NCBI GenBank assembly: GCA_002344065.1
Contig: DDTK01000014.1
Coordinates: 310,001-374,000, forward strand
Source of the DNA: Flammeovirgaceae bacterium UBA2366
GTDB taxonomy: Bacteria; Bacteroidota; Bacteroidia; Cytophagales; Cyclobacteriaceae
Direction: 5' to 3'
DNA: 64,000 bases
Shown: one piece after another, positions 25,552-34,001 of the stretch
How positions within the stretch are numbered: position 1 is the stretch's first letter
Layout: each line of letters opens with the position of its first letter
Made by a program: the position numbers and the translations under genes
Notes under the pieces: model-generated
What the model saw: the letters and a program-made list of their open reading frames with translations, nothing else
Database searches by the model: none
Told to the model about the DNA's origin: nothing

Positions 25552-27027
25552 ATGAAAACCATTTTTCGTCTTGTCTTTTCAATAACCCTGTTTTTTGCAG
25601 GAGTTGCATTTCAATCGTGCGAAGAAGCAGAAGAGCTAACTTCTCCGAACGCACCTGTTACCGTTAAATTTCCTATGGTAAACCTGGGCCTGAGTGAACT
25701 GGCCGGTGCAACCGAGATCACGCTTCCCCTTTCGCACCCGGCCGCAACCAATGGAACCATTACCATCAATGCGTACGCGGAAAATGAAAACGATTTTACC
25801 AGTCAGCCCGCAGTTGAAGATGGCAAAATCGTTTTGCCGGTAGCAGCCGGTCAATCGCAAGTGAAGTTTATCCTTACACCAGCGAATAATAGTCTGTATA
25901 CCGGTAACCGCAACCTTCACTTTACGATTGCATCCGTAACAGAAGGCTTTATCATCGGAACGGAAAAATCATTGCACGTTACGATTTATGAAAATGATCT
26001 GCCCAACCCGGTAAACTTTGTAGCCACACAAGCTTCCTTAAAGGAACAATTTGCGGAAGGTCTGACGGTAGCCATTGGTTTTACGCTTCAGGCAGTAGCT
26101 GAAGGTGAAGTTGAACTTGAACTGATTAATGCAGCAGGTCTGTACGGAACGTACTTCACTACCGAGCCGGAAGCGATCGATGGAAAAATTACGTTGCCCG
26201 TAATTGCCGGCACTTCTTTTCTGCCCATAAAATTCATTCCGGTTGACAACGCAACCCTGAACGGACACAAGGAATTTGCAGTAAGAATTGTTGACGCAAC
26301 AGGAGCAGTTGTAAAGGGCGACCGGTTAAACCTGAACATTACCCTGGTGGATGATGAACTGGCCGGAAAACCAAAAGGATATGAAACCGGTGCCGGACAA
26401 TGGAAAGTGAAGCGTACTTATGAGTACAACGAATCAGGTCAAATCGCCAGGATTCACGTTGAACAGAGTTCATTGAGCTGGACTGAAACGTATCACTACG
26501 ATGAAAACAACCAGCTAAAGAAAATTACCAAGTGGACTTCTGATGAAACTATTTTTAAGCGTGATGACCAAAACAGGATTACCCGTTCGGAAGAGTCTAG
26601 GGAAGGTGTCATGAAGAAGTACACCATCTATTCGTACGATCAGGCTGGTAATATTGGTGAAGTAGCCGTGTTCCATCGGCAACCAACAGGTGAGTTTGTA
26701 ATGTCGAGCTTGTTTGTTTACCTGTATTACAGCAACAGCAACACACTTTATAAGAAGCTAACGTATTATCCGCTGCCTGATGATGAATATGAGTTGATAA
26801 CAGAAGAAACGTATGAATACTTTTCACAACTTCTCCCCTGGAATCCGTTCCCTATGGTTGAAATCTTGCCCGGCATGAACATTCAGTCCCTGCTGCCCTC
26901 CAGATACACCCTTAGCCGTGACGGACAACTCTACAATTATCCGCTGAGTTATGAATTTAACAACCAGGGCTTGCCCGTTCGGAGAACTACTTCTGCTGGA
27001 GAAGTTACTACCTACGAATACTATTAA
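25552..27027 (+). CDS. Large surface lipoprotein with Calx-beta-like and RHS-like repeats
   Basis: 491 residues. Lipobox FQSC (Cys24). Two Calx-beta-like domains follow (about 35-145, with TITINAYAENENDF, and 150-270, ending LNITLVDDE). The C-terminal half has RHS/YD-like lines (YEYNESGQIARIHVE, YHYDENNQLKKIT, YSYDQAGNIGEVAV). It is alone between two strong terminators and has the ECF-type promoter, so it is likely a second target of the sigma factor at 23542. Probably exposed at the cell surface. Confidence 0.8.
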   Translation: MKTIFRLVFSITLFFAGVAFQSCEEAEELTSPNAPVTVKFPMVNLGLSELAGATEITLPLSHPAATNGTITINAYAENENDFTSQPAVEDGKIVLPVAAGQSQVKFILTPANNSLYTGNRNLHFTIASVTEGFIIGTEKSLHVTIYENDLPNPVNFVATQASLKEQFAEGLTVAIGFTLQAVAEGEVELELINAAGLYGTYFTTEPEAIDGKITLPVIAGTSFLPIKFIPVDNATLNGHKEFAVRIVDATGAVVKGDRLNLNITLVDDELAGKPKGYETGAGQWKVKRTYEYNESGQIARIHVEQSSLSWTETYHYDENNQLKKITKWTSDETIFKRDDQNRITRSEESREGVMKKYTIYSYDQAGNIGEVAVFHRQPTGEFVMSSLFVYLYYSNSNTLYKKLTYYPLPDDEYELITEETYEYFSQLLPWNPFPMVEILPGMNIQSLLPSRYTLSRDGQLYNYPLSYEFNNQGLPVRRTTSAGEVTTYEYY

Positions 27028-27050
27028 ATTGCGTACACAACACATTACAG

Positions 27051-27084
27051 GAAAATGCCCGGCCTACACCGGGCATTTTCTTTT
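27051..27084 (+). terminator. Rho-independent terminator after the 25552 lipoprotein gene
   Basis: Perfect 12-base stem GAAAATGCCCGG / CCGGGCATTTTC, loop CCTACA, then TTTT. Confidence 0.92.
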
Positions 27085-27143
27085 ACCCTGCACCCATATT
27101 TGATCCTCGCGGCAATAGCCCCTGTTCGCCTTTTGGCTTTTGA

Positions 27144-27208
27144 TGTAAACCTTATAAATCTATCCCATTAACATGTAAACGTTCCTCCTGCCTGGCCCAT
27201 TACCTTTG
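27144..27208 (+). promoter_or_regulatory. Upstream region of the copper locus with TGTAAAC motifs and TACCTTTG
   Basis: TGTAAAC occurs at 27144 and 27174 (and again at 27222 and 27333), followed here by TAAATCTA (27155-27162) and a TACCTTTG element at 27201-27208 that fits the Bacteroidota -7 consensus. The same words recur before the 27413 and 28009 genes, so a shared regulator is likely. Confidence 0.5.
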
Positions 27209-27229
27209 ATCCAACAAACCCTGTAAACC

Positions 27230-27337
27230 ATGGCAAGAAAAATCAACGTTCGCATTATCCTACTTTCAGCAGGCATTGTGGTGGCGGTTTTATGTGCCTT
27301 TCTGGTTGTGCTTCAGCCATTATCCAAAATCCTGTAA
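27230..27337 (+). CDS. 35-residue single-TM peptide at the head of the copper locus
   Basis: A short ORF with ATG at 27230, MARKINVR then a hydrophobic stretch (about 9-29) with one Cys. It lies 22 bases behind a TACCTTTG element, and TGTAAAC at 27222 comes just before its start. Its stop overlaps the next TGTAAAC box at 27333. No known family. Small membrane proteins beside copper exporters can be chaperone-like, but this is only position-based. Confidence 0.4.
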   Translation: MARKINVRIILLSAGIVVAVLCAFLVVLQPLSKIL

Positions 27338-27388
27338 ACGTTAACAAGAATTGTATAAATCTAAAATCGTTCAACAGACGTTTCTTTG
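27333..27388 (+). promoter_or_regulatory. Putative regulated promoter of the first HMA gene
   Basis: TGTAA at 27333, then TAAATCTAAAA at 27356-27366 (offset 23 bases), then a -7-like TTTCTTTG at 27381-27388. The copy before 28009 has TGTAA and TAAATCTAAAA at the same 23-base offset and its -7 at nearly the same place. Confidence 0.55.
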
Positions 27389-27412
27389 TATGAAGGTTAA
27401 AATGCAGAAACT

Positions 27413-27613
27413 ATGGAGACAATTAATTTAAGAATACCTAACATGAAAAGCCCGCATTGCATGATGGTGGTAAGCGGAGCACTGAAAACCTTATCAGGCG
27501 CGACCTTGAAAAAAGTTGTTCCGGGTGAAGCCGAAATTGAACTTTCGGGTACTACAAAAGATTCAGTAATTGATATCATCGAAAAAGCAGGTTATACTGT
27601 ATCCAATAAATAA
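27413..27613 (+). CDS. HMA-domain protein lacking the first metal cysteine
   Basis: 66 residues, one HMA unit (beta-alpha-beta-beta-alpha-beta). Where a metallochaperone has M-x-C-x-x-C, this has NMKSPHCMMVV, so one cysteine (Cys16) is left and a histidine precedes it. It may bind Cu(I) with one Cys plus Met/His, or serve another role. It is followed by a normal HMA protein after 14 bases. Family sure, metal binding uncertain. Confidence 0.8.
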   Translation: METINLRIPNMKSPHCMMVVSGALKTLSGATLKKVVPGEAEIELSGTTKDSVIDIIEKAGYTVSNK

Positions 27614-27627
27614 GATTGATTTTTAAC

Positions 27628-27843
27628 ATGAAAGAAATGGAGACCATAAAATTCAAAACCAACATCAAATGTTCCGGCTGCATCGCCACCGTTACGCCAC
27701 ATTTAAACGAAGCCGTTGGCGAAGGAAAATGGGGAGTTGACCTGAGCGATCCGGCCAAAGTCCTGACGATTGCAGACGAAAAGGATGCCGCCAAAGCAAA
27801 AGAAGCAGTAGAGAAGGCCGGCTATCGCGCTGAAAAAATTTAA
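27628..27843 (+). CDS. CopZ-like HMA copper chaperone
   Basis: 71 residues from ATG 27628 (ATG 27637 also possible). The metal motif is seen as KCSGC, so two cysteines are present, unlike its neighbour. It probably carries Cu(I) in the cytoplasm to CopA or to the efflux system. Second gene of the HMA pair. Confidence 0.85.
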   Translation: MKEMETIKFKTNIKCSGCIATVTPHLNEAVGEGKWGVDLSDPAKVLTIADEKDAAKAKEAVEKAGYRAEKI

Positions 27844-27946
27844 TCATGCCGGATAGATTTTGAGTTGTTTGCGGTCAGAAAATTCCGGGGCATTTCTTTA
27901 GTAAAAACCTCAACCGAGAACCGAAAAAGGGCACTTTTAATAATTC

Positions 27947-28001
27947 TGTAAGCCATTCCCATAACTATGTAAATCTAAAACAGCCGAAATCCGTACATTT
28001 G
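27947..28001 (+). promoter_or_regulatory. Putative regulated promoter of the HYC_CC_PP gene
   Basis: TGTAA at 27947 and TAAATCTAAAA at 27970-27980 (offset 23 bases, same as at 27333/27356), with TACATTTG (27994-28001) as -7. The start codon follows at 28009, so the leader would be very short. Confidence 0.55.
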
Positions 28002-28008
28002 GTTACCC

Positions 28009-28416
28009 ATGAAATTGTTTCGTACCATATCCTCCCTGTTGCTGGCCATGCTTGTGCTGATGGCCTCCAGCAGTTTTTATGTGGGCGTGCATTATTGCGG
28101 TGGCTCTGTTAAGGCTGTTGCCTTTCTTAACAATGCTGATGGCTGTGGTCACCAGGAACTTCCCCCGTGTCATCGCAAAGCCATGAAAGGGTGCTGCAAC
28201 GATGAGCAGGTTGTTCACGAGTCGCAGGAATTGAAGGCATCATCCGCCAACATCACGTTACCCCTTCTTTCAGCAGCTGATCCTATACACAACACGGTTA
28301 TACTGGCTGAAATTATTCCGGCCGTTCACACTACCCTAACAACGTATATGGATGATCACCCCCCTGCGTTAACGGGGCATGACATCATTCTTTTTATTCA
28401 ATCCCTTTTAATCTGA
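28009..28416 (+). CDS. HYC_CC_PP family exported protein
   Basis: 135 residues. A signal peptide (about 1-25), then the three family marks: HYC (33-35), a double cysteine in MKGCCNDE, and PP in DDHPPALTG. These Bacteroidota proteins are often coded before CusA-type exporters, and the many Cys/His suggest copper binding in the periplasm. Spacing to cusA is about 77 bases. Confidence 0.8.
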   Translation: MKLFRTISSLLLAMLVLMASSSFYVGVHYCGGSVKAVAFLNNADGCGHQELPPCHRKAMKGCCNDEQVVHESQELKASSANITLPLLSAADPIHNTVILAEIIPAVHTTLTTYMDDHPPALTGHDIILFIQSLLI

Positions 28417-28493
28417 TTTCTGTTCTGCCATCTCATCTGTGAGATTGGTGCGTCTTCTTCTTTCATTTTCAAGAAGTCTTTTTGAACAGAACT

Positions 28494-31400
28494 ATGATCA
28501 ATCGAATAATTAAATTCTTTTTAGAGCAAAAACTGGTAACCGTGCTTGTACTCCTCGCCATCGTTGGCTGGGGATTGGTTACCGCACCGTTTAACTGGAA
28601 CATTGGTTTCCTTCCGCAAGACCCGGTGCCTGTAGATGCCATTCCAGACATTGGCGAAAACCAGCAAATTGTTTTCACCGAGTGGATGGGCCGCTCCCCG
28701 CAGGATGTGGAAGACCAGATCACGTATCCCCTCACCACGGCACTGTTGGGTATGCCTGGAGTAAAAGCCATCCGCAGCACATCCATGTTTGGCTTCTCTT
28801 CCATCTACATCATTTTTGATGATGATGTGGAATACTACTGGAGCCGCTCGCGCATTCTTGAAAAATTAAGCGCGCTTCCTTCCGGCTTGTTACCCGATGA
28901 TGTGCAGCCCAAACTCGGCCCGGATGCAACAGCTCTTGGGCAGGTGTATTGGTACACACTCGAAGGCCGCGATGAAAACGGAAACCCTGCCGGTGGCTGG
29001 GATCTGCACGAGTTGCGCACCATCCAGGATTTCTATGTGCGCTATGCACTCACCGGTGCCGAAGGCGTGGCCGAAGTAGCCAGCGTGGGCGGCTATATTA
29101 AAGAGTACCAGGTTGATCTTGATCCGGTGGCGATGAAGACCTACAACATTTCCATGATGGAAGTGATGCAGGCACTGCGAAACGCCAACCGCGATGTGGG
29201 CGCCAACACGGTTGAAATCAACCGCGTGGAATACCTGATCCGCGGGCTGGGCTATGTAAAGAAACTGGAAGACATTGAAGATGCAGTGGTGCGTGTGAAT
29301 CAGAATGTACCCGTGCGCATCAAAGACATTGCACGCGTTGCCATCGGTCCGGCCGATCGCTCCATGTTGGGTATTTTAGATAAGAGCGGAGCGGAAGCCG
29401 TTGGTGGTGTGGTGGTAGCGCGTTATGGCGACAACCCGCTGGCGGTGATCAACAACGTGAAAGAGAAAATCAAAGAAATTTCTCAAGGTTTACCCTCCAG
29501 GAAATTAGACGATGGAAGAACTTCGAAAGTAACCATCGTTCCCTTCTATGATCGCACGCAACTTATTTATGAAACCTTAGGCACGCTGAACGATGCCATC
29601 ACGCTACAAATTCTTATTACCATCATTGTGATTATCGTGATGGTGTACAACCTGCGGGCATCCTTTCTGATCTCGGCCTTGCTTCCATTGGCCGTGCTGA
29701 TGTGCTTCATCCTCATGAAATACGTTGGCGTTGATGCCAACATTGTTGCCCTATCTGGTATTGCTATCGCGATTGGTACGATGGTGGACTTAGGCATCAT
29801 CCTCAATGAAAATGTGCTGAAGCATCTGGAAGAAGCTCCGAAAGAACAACCACTAATCACTACGGTATATAATGCCGTGGCAGAAGTTTCATCGGCCATC
29901 ATTACAGCCGTGTCGACTACCATCGTAAGCTTTCTGCCGGTGTTCACGCTTCAGGCTGCTGAAGGAAAATTATTCGGACCGTTGGCGTACACCAAAACCT
30001 TCGCACTGGTGGCTGCCTTAATTTTCACGCTCATCATCATGCCCGCCTTCACACACTGGATATTTGGCTTGAAGATTGGGAAGGGAAAATTCAAACTGGC
30101 GGGGAACATACTTCTGGCCGCAGCAGGATTGTTTATCGCGATAGCGTATTTGCCCTGGGCAGGTATGGCGCTAATCTTGTTTGCTGCAAACAATCTCCTC
30201 AATCATTTTTATCCGGAAAAATATTCACGCTACCATGAGTTGGTTACCGTGGGTATTTCGGTTGTAGCAGTATCCTGGCTGCTGGCTACCACCTGGTTGC
30301 CGCTCGGTGTACACAACAGCATCATCCTGAACTTCCTGTTTATCCTCATCATCATCGGATTGGTACTGGGTGGATTCACCCTCTTCATCCGGTTCTATCC
30401 GCGGATACTTACCTGGTGTTTGGAAAATAAAGTGAAGTTCTTGTTGATCCCGGTCTTCATCATCTTGCTCGGGCTGAACATCATGCTCGGCTTCAGTAAG
30501 GTATTCGGATTTGTTGAAAAAGGATTCGATGCCATCGGCTGGAATATCCGTACTACTTCGGTATGGAGTTCATTAACGCACACGTTCCCCGGAATGGGCA
30601 AAGAGTTTATGCCATCCCTGGACGAAGGAGCATTCTTACTGATGCCCACCTCCATGCCCCATGCCGGTGTGGAAGCTAACAAACAGGTTCTTCAGCAATT
30701 GGATATGCTCGTAACAGCTATTCCGGAAGTGGAGATGGTAGTAGGAAAAGCCGGCCGTGCTGAAACTGCCCTTGATCCGGCACCGATGTCGATGTATGAG
30801 AATGTAATCCTTTACAAATCAGAATATATCACGGATGAAAATGGACGGAAGCTTCGGTTTGAAACTGATCAACTCGGGAGATATAAAATTGATATTCATG
30901 GATATTGGGATACTGATGGATATTATGATCGAGCTACCAAAAAGATCTTCGATGACAACAATATCGAAATATCCACCAGTATCAACGAATATTCATCCAT
31001 ATCAAAAAATATCCACAAGTATCTTATCGAAGATAAAAATGGAGAATATTACCGTCAGTGGCGCGATGAAATAAAAACACCCAATGACATCTGGGATGAG
31101 ATTGTCAAGGTGGCGAGCATTCCCGGTGTAACCTCCGCACCCAAACTACAGCCCATCGAAACACGATTAGTGATGCTGCAAACCGGTATGCGTGCACCGA
31201 TGGGATTGAAAGTATATGGACCTGATTTGAAAACCATTGAAACCTTCAGTCTTGAGTTAGAGAAACACCTGAAGGAAGTTCCATCCGTAAAACCCGAAGC
31301 AGTCTATGCTGATCGTTCCCTCGGCAAACCGTACATGGAAATCGATCTTAATCGTAAAGCCATGGCAAGATACGGATTGAATGTAAGTGATGTACAGGAA

Positions 31401-32375
31401 TACATTGAAGTGGCCCTTGGTGGCATGGGCATGACCACTACCGTGGAAGGTCGGGAGCGTTATTCCATTCGGGCACGATACGCCCGTGAATGGCGAAGCG
31501 ATCCGGAATCGATCAGCAAGGTATTTATTGGTACGCCTACCGGTGCACAGATTCCACTCAGTAAAATCGCAACAATAACTTATCGCCCGGGCCCGATGAT
31601 GATTCGCGGAGAAGATTCCTTCTTAGTCGGGTATGTACTGCTCGATAAAAAAGACGGGTATGCCGAAGTGTCCGTGGTGGAAGAAGCCCAGCGCTTCCTG
31701 AATGAAAAAATTTCGCGTGGTGAATTGACGGTACCGGCCGGTGTGAGCTATAAATTCTCCGGCAGCTACGAAAACCAGCTGCGCGCTGAAAAACGCTTAG
31801 CCGTTGTAATTCCGCTTTCACTGATAATCATCTTTCTGATCCTGTATTTCCAGTTTCGGTCGGTAGCCACTTCCTTATTCATCTTCTCCGCTATCGCGAT
31901 GGCCTTCAGCGGTGGCTTTATGATGTTGTGGCTGTACGGACAGGATTGGTTCATGGACTTCAGTTTGTTGGGCACAAACTTCCGTGAATTGTTTCAAATG
32001 CGTGACTTTAACTTAAGCGTGGCTGTGTGGGTTGGCTTCATCGCCTTGTTTGGCATCGCAACCGATGATGGCGTGGTAATCGGTACCTACCTCACACAAA
32101 GTTTGCAAAAACATAAACCCGAAAGTATTAGTGAAGTGCGCAAGGCCGTACTGGAAGCAGGCTTGCGCAGGGTGCGACCGTGTTTGATGACTACCGCAAC
32201 CACGTTGCTGGCACTTCTTCCGGTGCTTACCTCATCCGGAAGAGGATCTGACATTATGATCCCCATGGCCATCCCAACATTTGGAGGAATGGTAGTGGCG
32301 TTGATTACGCTGTTTATTGTACCTGTATTGTATTCGTGGAACGAGGAAAGAAAAATTAAAACTGACAATCTATAA
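28494..32375 (+). CDS. cusA: CusA-like heavy-metal RND efflux pump, inner-membrane subunit
   Basis: 1293 residues from ATG 28494. RND pattern with membrane helices near the N-terminus, at about 370-560 and at the C-terminus (1090-1290). The acidic proton-relay motif is GIAIAIGTMVDLG. An extra block of helices follows about residue 530, as usual in Bacteroidota homologues. It pumps Cu(I) or Ag(I) with the adjacent CusC and CusB partners. Between about 800 and 836 it contains a stretch encoded by a palindromic genomic repeat (30891-31003), in frame. The intact frame suggests it is still working. Confidence 0.93.
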   Translation: MINRIIKFFLEQKLVTVLVLLAIVGWGLVTAPFNWNIGFLPQDPVPVDAIPDIGENQQIVFTEWMGRSPQDVEDQITYPLTTALLGMPGVKAIRSTSMFGFSSIYIIFDDDVEYYWSRSRILEKLSALPSGLLPDDVQPKLGPDATALGQVYWYTLEGRDENGNPAGGWDLHELRTIQDFYVRYALTGAEGVAEVASVGGYIKEYQVDLDPVAMKTYNISMMEVMQALRNANRDVGANTVEINRVEYLIRGLGYVKKLEDIEDAVVRVNQNVPVRIKDIARVAIGPADRSMLGILDKSGAEAVGGVVVARYGDNPLAVINNVKEKIKEISQGLPSRKLDDGRTSKVTIVPFYDRTQLIYETLGTLNDAITLQILITIIVIIVMVYNLRASFLISALLPLAVLMCFILMKYVGVDANIVALSGIAIAIGTMVDLGIILNENVLKHLEEAPKEQPLITTVYNAVAEVSSAIITAVSTTIVSFLPVFTLQAAEGKLFGPLAYTKTFALVAALIFTLIIMPAFTHWIFGLKIGKGKFKLAGNILLAAAGLFIAIAYLPWAGMALILFAANNLLNHFYPEKYSRYHELVTVGISVVAVSWLLATTWLPLGVHNSIILNFLFILIIIGLVLGGFTLFIRFYPRILTWCLENKVKFLLIPVFIILLGLNIMLGFSKVFGFVEKGFDAIGWNIRTTSVWSSLTHTFPGMGKEFMPSLDEGAFLLMPTSMPHAGVEANKQVLQQLDMLVTAIPEVEMVVGKAGRAETALDPAPMSMYENVILYKSEYITDENGRKLRFETDQLGRYKIDIHGYWDTDGYYDRATKKIFDDNNIEISTSINEYSSISKNIHKYLIEDKNGEYYRQWRDEIKTPNDIWDEIVKVASIPGVTSAPKLQPIETRLVMLQTGMRAPMGLKVYGPDLKTIETFSLELEKHLKEVPSVKPEAVYADRSLGKPYMEIDLNRKAMARYGLNVSDVQEYIEVALGGMGMTTTVEGRERYSIRARYAREWRSDPESISKVFIGTPTGAQIPLSKIATITYRPGPMMIRGEDSFLVGYVLLDKKDGYAEVSVVEEAQRFLNEKISRGELTVPAGVSYKFSGSYENQLRAEKRLAVVIPLSLIIIFLILYFQFRSVATSLFIFSAIAMAFSGGFMMLWLYGQDWFMDFSLLGTNFRELFQMRDFNLSVAVWVGFIALFGIATDDGVVIGTYLTQSLQKHKPESISEVRKAVLEAGLRRVRPCLMTTATTLLALLPVLTSSGRGSDIMIPMAIPTFGGMVVALITLFIVPVLYSWNEERKIKTDNL
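30891..31003. repeat. Palindromic repeat inserted in frame in cusA
   Basis: The left arm (30891-30924) and the right arm (30968-31003) are imperfect reverse complements; the inner 16 bases GATACTGATGGATATT agree at 15 positions. Related, non-coding copies lie at 33895-33996 and 35703-35740. In cusA it is read through without stop and adds about 37 residues in a variable periplasmic region. Confidence 0.8.
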
Positions 32376-32379
32376 AGTC

Positions 32380-33897
32380 ATGAATAAAAAATCATCAATC
32401 AAAACACTCTGTGAACTCTGTGCGTTCTTTGTGACCTTTGTGGTTAATTTTTTACCACAAAGAACACAAAGCTTTTCACAAAGAGCACAGAGACTACTTA
32501 TCTTCAGCGTGGTCGTTTTTGCTTATCAATTACAAGGGCAGTCTTTAGAAGCGTATCTTACACTTGCCGGACAAAACAACCCTTATCTGAAGGCAAAGTA
32601 TACCGAGTACTACTCCGCATTAGAGCGAGTACCACAGGCCGGAGGTTTGCCCGATCCGGAGTTATCGTTTGCCATGTTCATATCGAAAGAAGGATTATAT
32701 ATGGAACGCTTCATGGGACAACAACTTTCGGATATATCCGTGATGCAGATGTTTCCCTGGTTCGGTACCCTGGGTGCTGCTAAAAATGAAGCTACGTACA
32801 TGGCACAAATGAAATTCGCTTCTTTTCAGGAGGCCAGGATCAATCTGTACCATGACGTGCGCAGTACCTGGTTTAAACTATACCAGGTTGATCAGGAGCT
32901 AAAACTTTTGGAGCAGGAAAAAGAAATTCTGAAAACCTATGAACAATTGGCGCTTACGCGATTCAAAACCGGTACAAGCGGAAACAGCGCCCCCATGAGT
33001 AACAATACGGCTTCACCTACAACCGCATCAACATCATCATCCGGAAACATGGGAGGCATGAACATGGGTAATGCTACCGCTGCTACCCCGGCAAGTTCCA
33101 CATCCGGCATGGGAGGTATGCAAGGTGGATCATCCGGTTCGATGGTGGATGTACTGTTGATCCAATTGCAACAGAAAGAACTCGAAACCCGCATGGAAAT
33201 CCTGAAGGCCTCACGCAAGCCGCTGGAGACTCGTTTTAATAATTTATTGAAACGGTCAATTGCAGAACCGATTGTTATTGCTGACACCCTGTCGTCCACT
33301 TCACTGCCGGCCTCGCTCTCCGTTATTCAGGATTCGGTTATTCAAAATCATCCGATGGTGAAGATGTACGAATGGGATGAGAAAGCCCGCGAAGCCCAGC
33401 AACGTATGGCCACCCTTATGGGCCGTCCGATGATCGGTGTGGGTTTATCGTACATGGTATTCAGGCCGCGTTATGATGAGATGTTGAGCGAAAATATGGG
33501 TGGAGAAAATATGTTCATGCCCATGGTTACGGTAACCTTACCGATCTACCGCAAGAAATACACGGCACAGCGAAAAGAAGCTGCCTTCCTGCAGCAGTCC
33601 GCCACGCAAAACAAAGAAGCCGCTCAACTCGATCTGCTCAGCGAACTTGAAAACCTGTTGAACGAATACGAAAACAGCAACAAGCAACTGGCCCTGGTGA
33701 ACGAACAGATCGCCATTACCCATCAGGCCATCCGGCTTATGACAACTTCGTATAGCACCGGAGGAAGTGGCATGGAGGAAATCCTTCGGTTGCGGCAAGC
33801 GTTATTGAATTATCAGCAACAACAGATTTCATCGATTACAGAACAACATATAGCCGTATCGGGGATTACTAAACTAATGGGAATTGAGTCACTATGA
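32380..33897 (+). CDS. cusC: CusC/TolC-like outer-membrane efflux protein
   Basis: 505 residues from ATG 32380. It has the two outer membrane efflux repeats with long helices, e.g. LPDPELSFAMFIS and VDVLLIQLQQKELETRMEIL. Between about 210 and 262 is a Ser/Thr/Gly/Met-rich insertion with MGGMNMGN and SGMGGMQGG, probably a metal-contacting or flexible loop. The N-terminus is odd: the first 38 residues are mostly coded by a dispersed palindrome (32407-32492) before the real signal-like LLIFSVVVFAYQLQGQ. It follows cusA after only four bases. Confidence 0.88.
   Translation: MNKKSSIKTLCELCAFFVTFVVNFLPQRTQSFSQRAQRLLIFSVVVFAYQLQGQSLEAYLTLAGQNNPYLKAKYTEYYSALERVPQAGGLPDPELSFAMFISKEGLYMERFMGQQLSDISVMQMFPWFGTLGAAKNEATYMAQMKFASFQEARINLYHDVRSTWFKLYQVDQELKLLEQEKEILKTYEQLALTRFKTGTSGNSAPMSNNTASPTTASTSSSGNMGGMNMGNATAATPASSTSGMGGMQGGSSGSMVDVLLIQLQQKELETRMEILKASRKPLETRFNNLLKRSIAEPIVIADTLSSTSLPASLSVIQDSVIQNHPMVKMYEWDEKAREAQQRMATLMGRPMIGVGLSYMVFRPRYDEMLSENMGGENMFMPMVTVTLPIYRKKYTAQRKEAAFLQQSATQNKEAAQLDLLSELENLLNEYENSNKQLALVNEQIAITHQAIRLMTTSYSTGGSGMEEILRLRQALLNYQQQQISSITEQHIAVSGITKLMGIESL
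32407..32492. repeat. Palindromic repeat inserted near the start of cusC
   Basis: The arms 32407-32444 and 32454-32492 are near-perfect reverse complements built of CTTTGTG/CACAAAG words around a short T-rich loop. The reading frame passes through as CELCAFFVTF and LPQRTQSFSQRAQR. Same style of CACAAAG palindromes is known between genes in many Bacteroidota. A second in-frame repeat in one operon. Confidence 0.85.
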
Positions 33898-33996
33898 TAT
33901 TGATAGATACGGGTGGATATATATTGAGATTAATCGTTCGCAGAACTTCGATCAATATCTACCAATATCAATGAGTATCAACAAATATCAATAATA
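33895..33996. repeat. Palindromic repeat between cusC and cusB
   Basis: Left arm GATATTGATAGATAC (33897-33911) pairs imperfectly with the reverse complement of the right arm near 33970-33996. Words such as GGATATAT and ATATCAA are shared with the element inside cusA. It fills most of the 104-base gap before cusB. Confidence 0.65.
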
Positions 33997-34001
33997 AGAA
34001 T

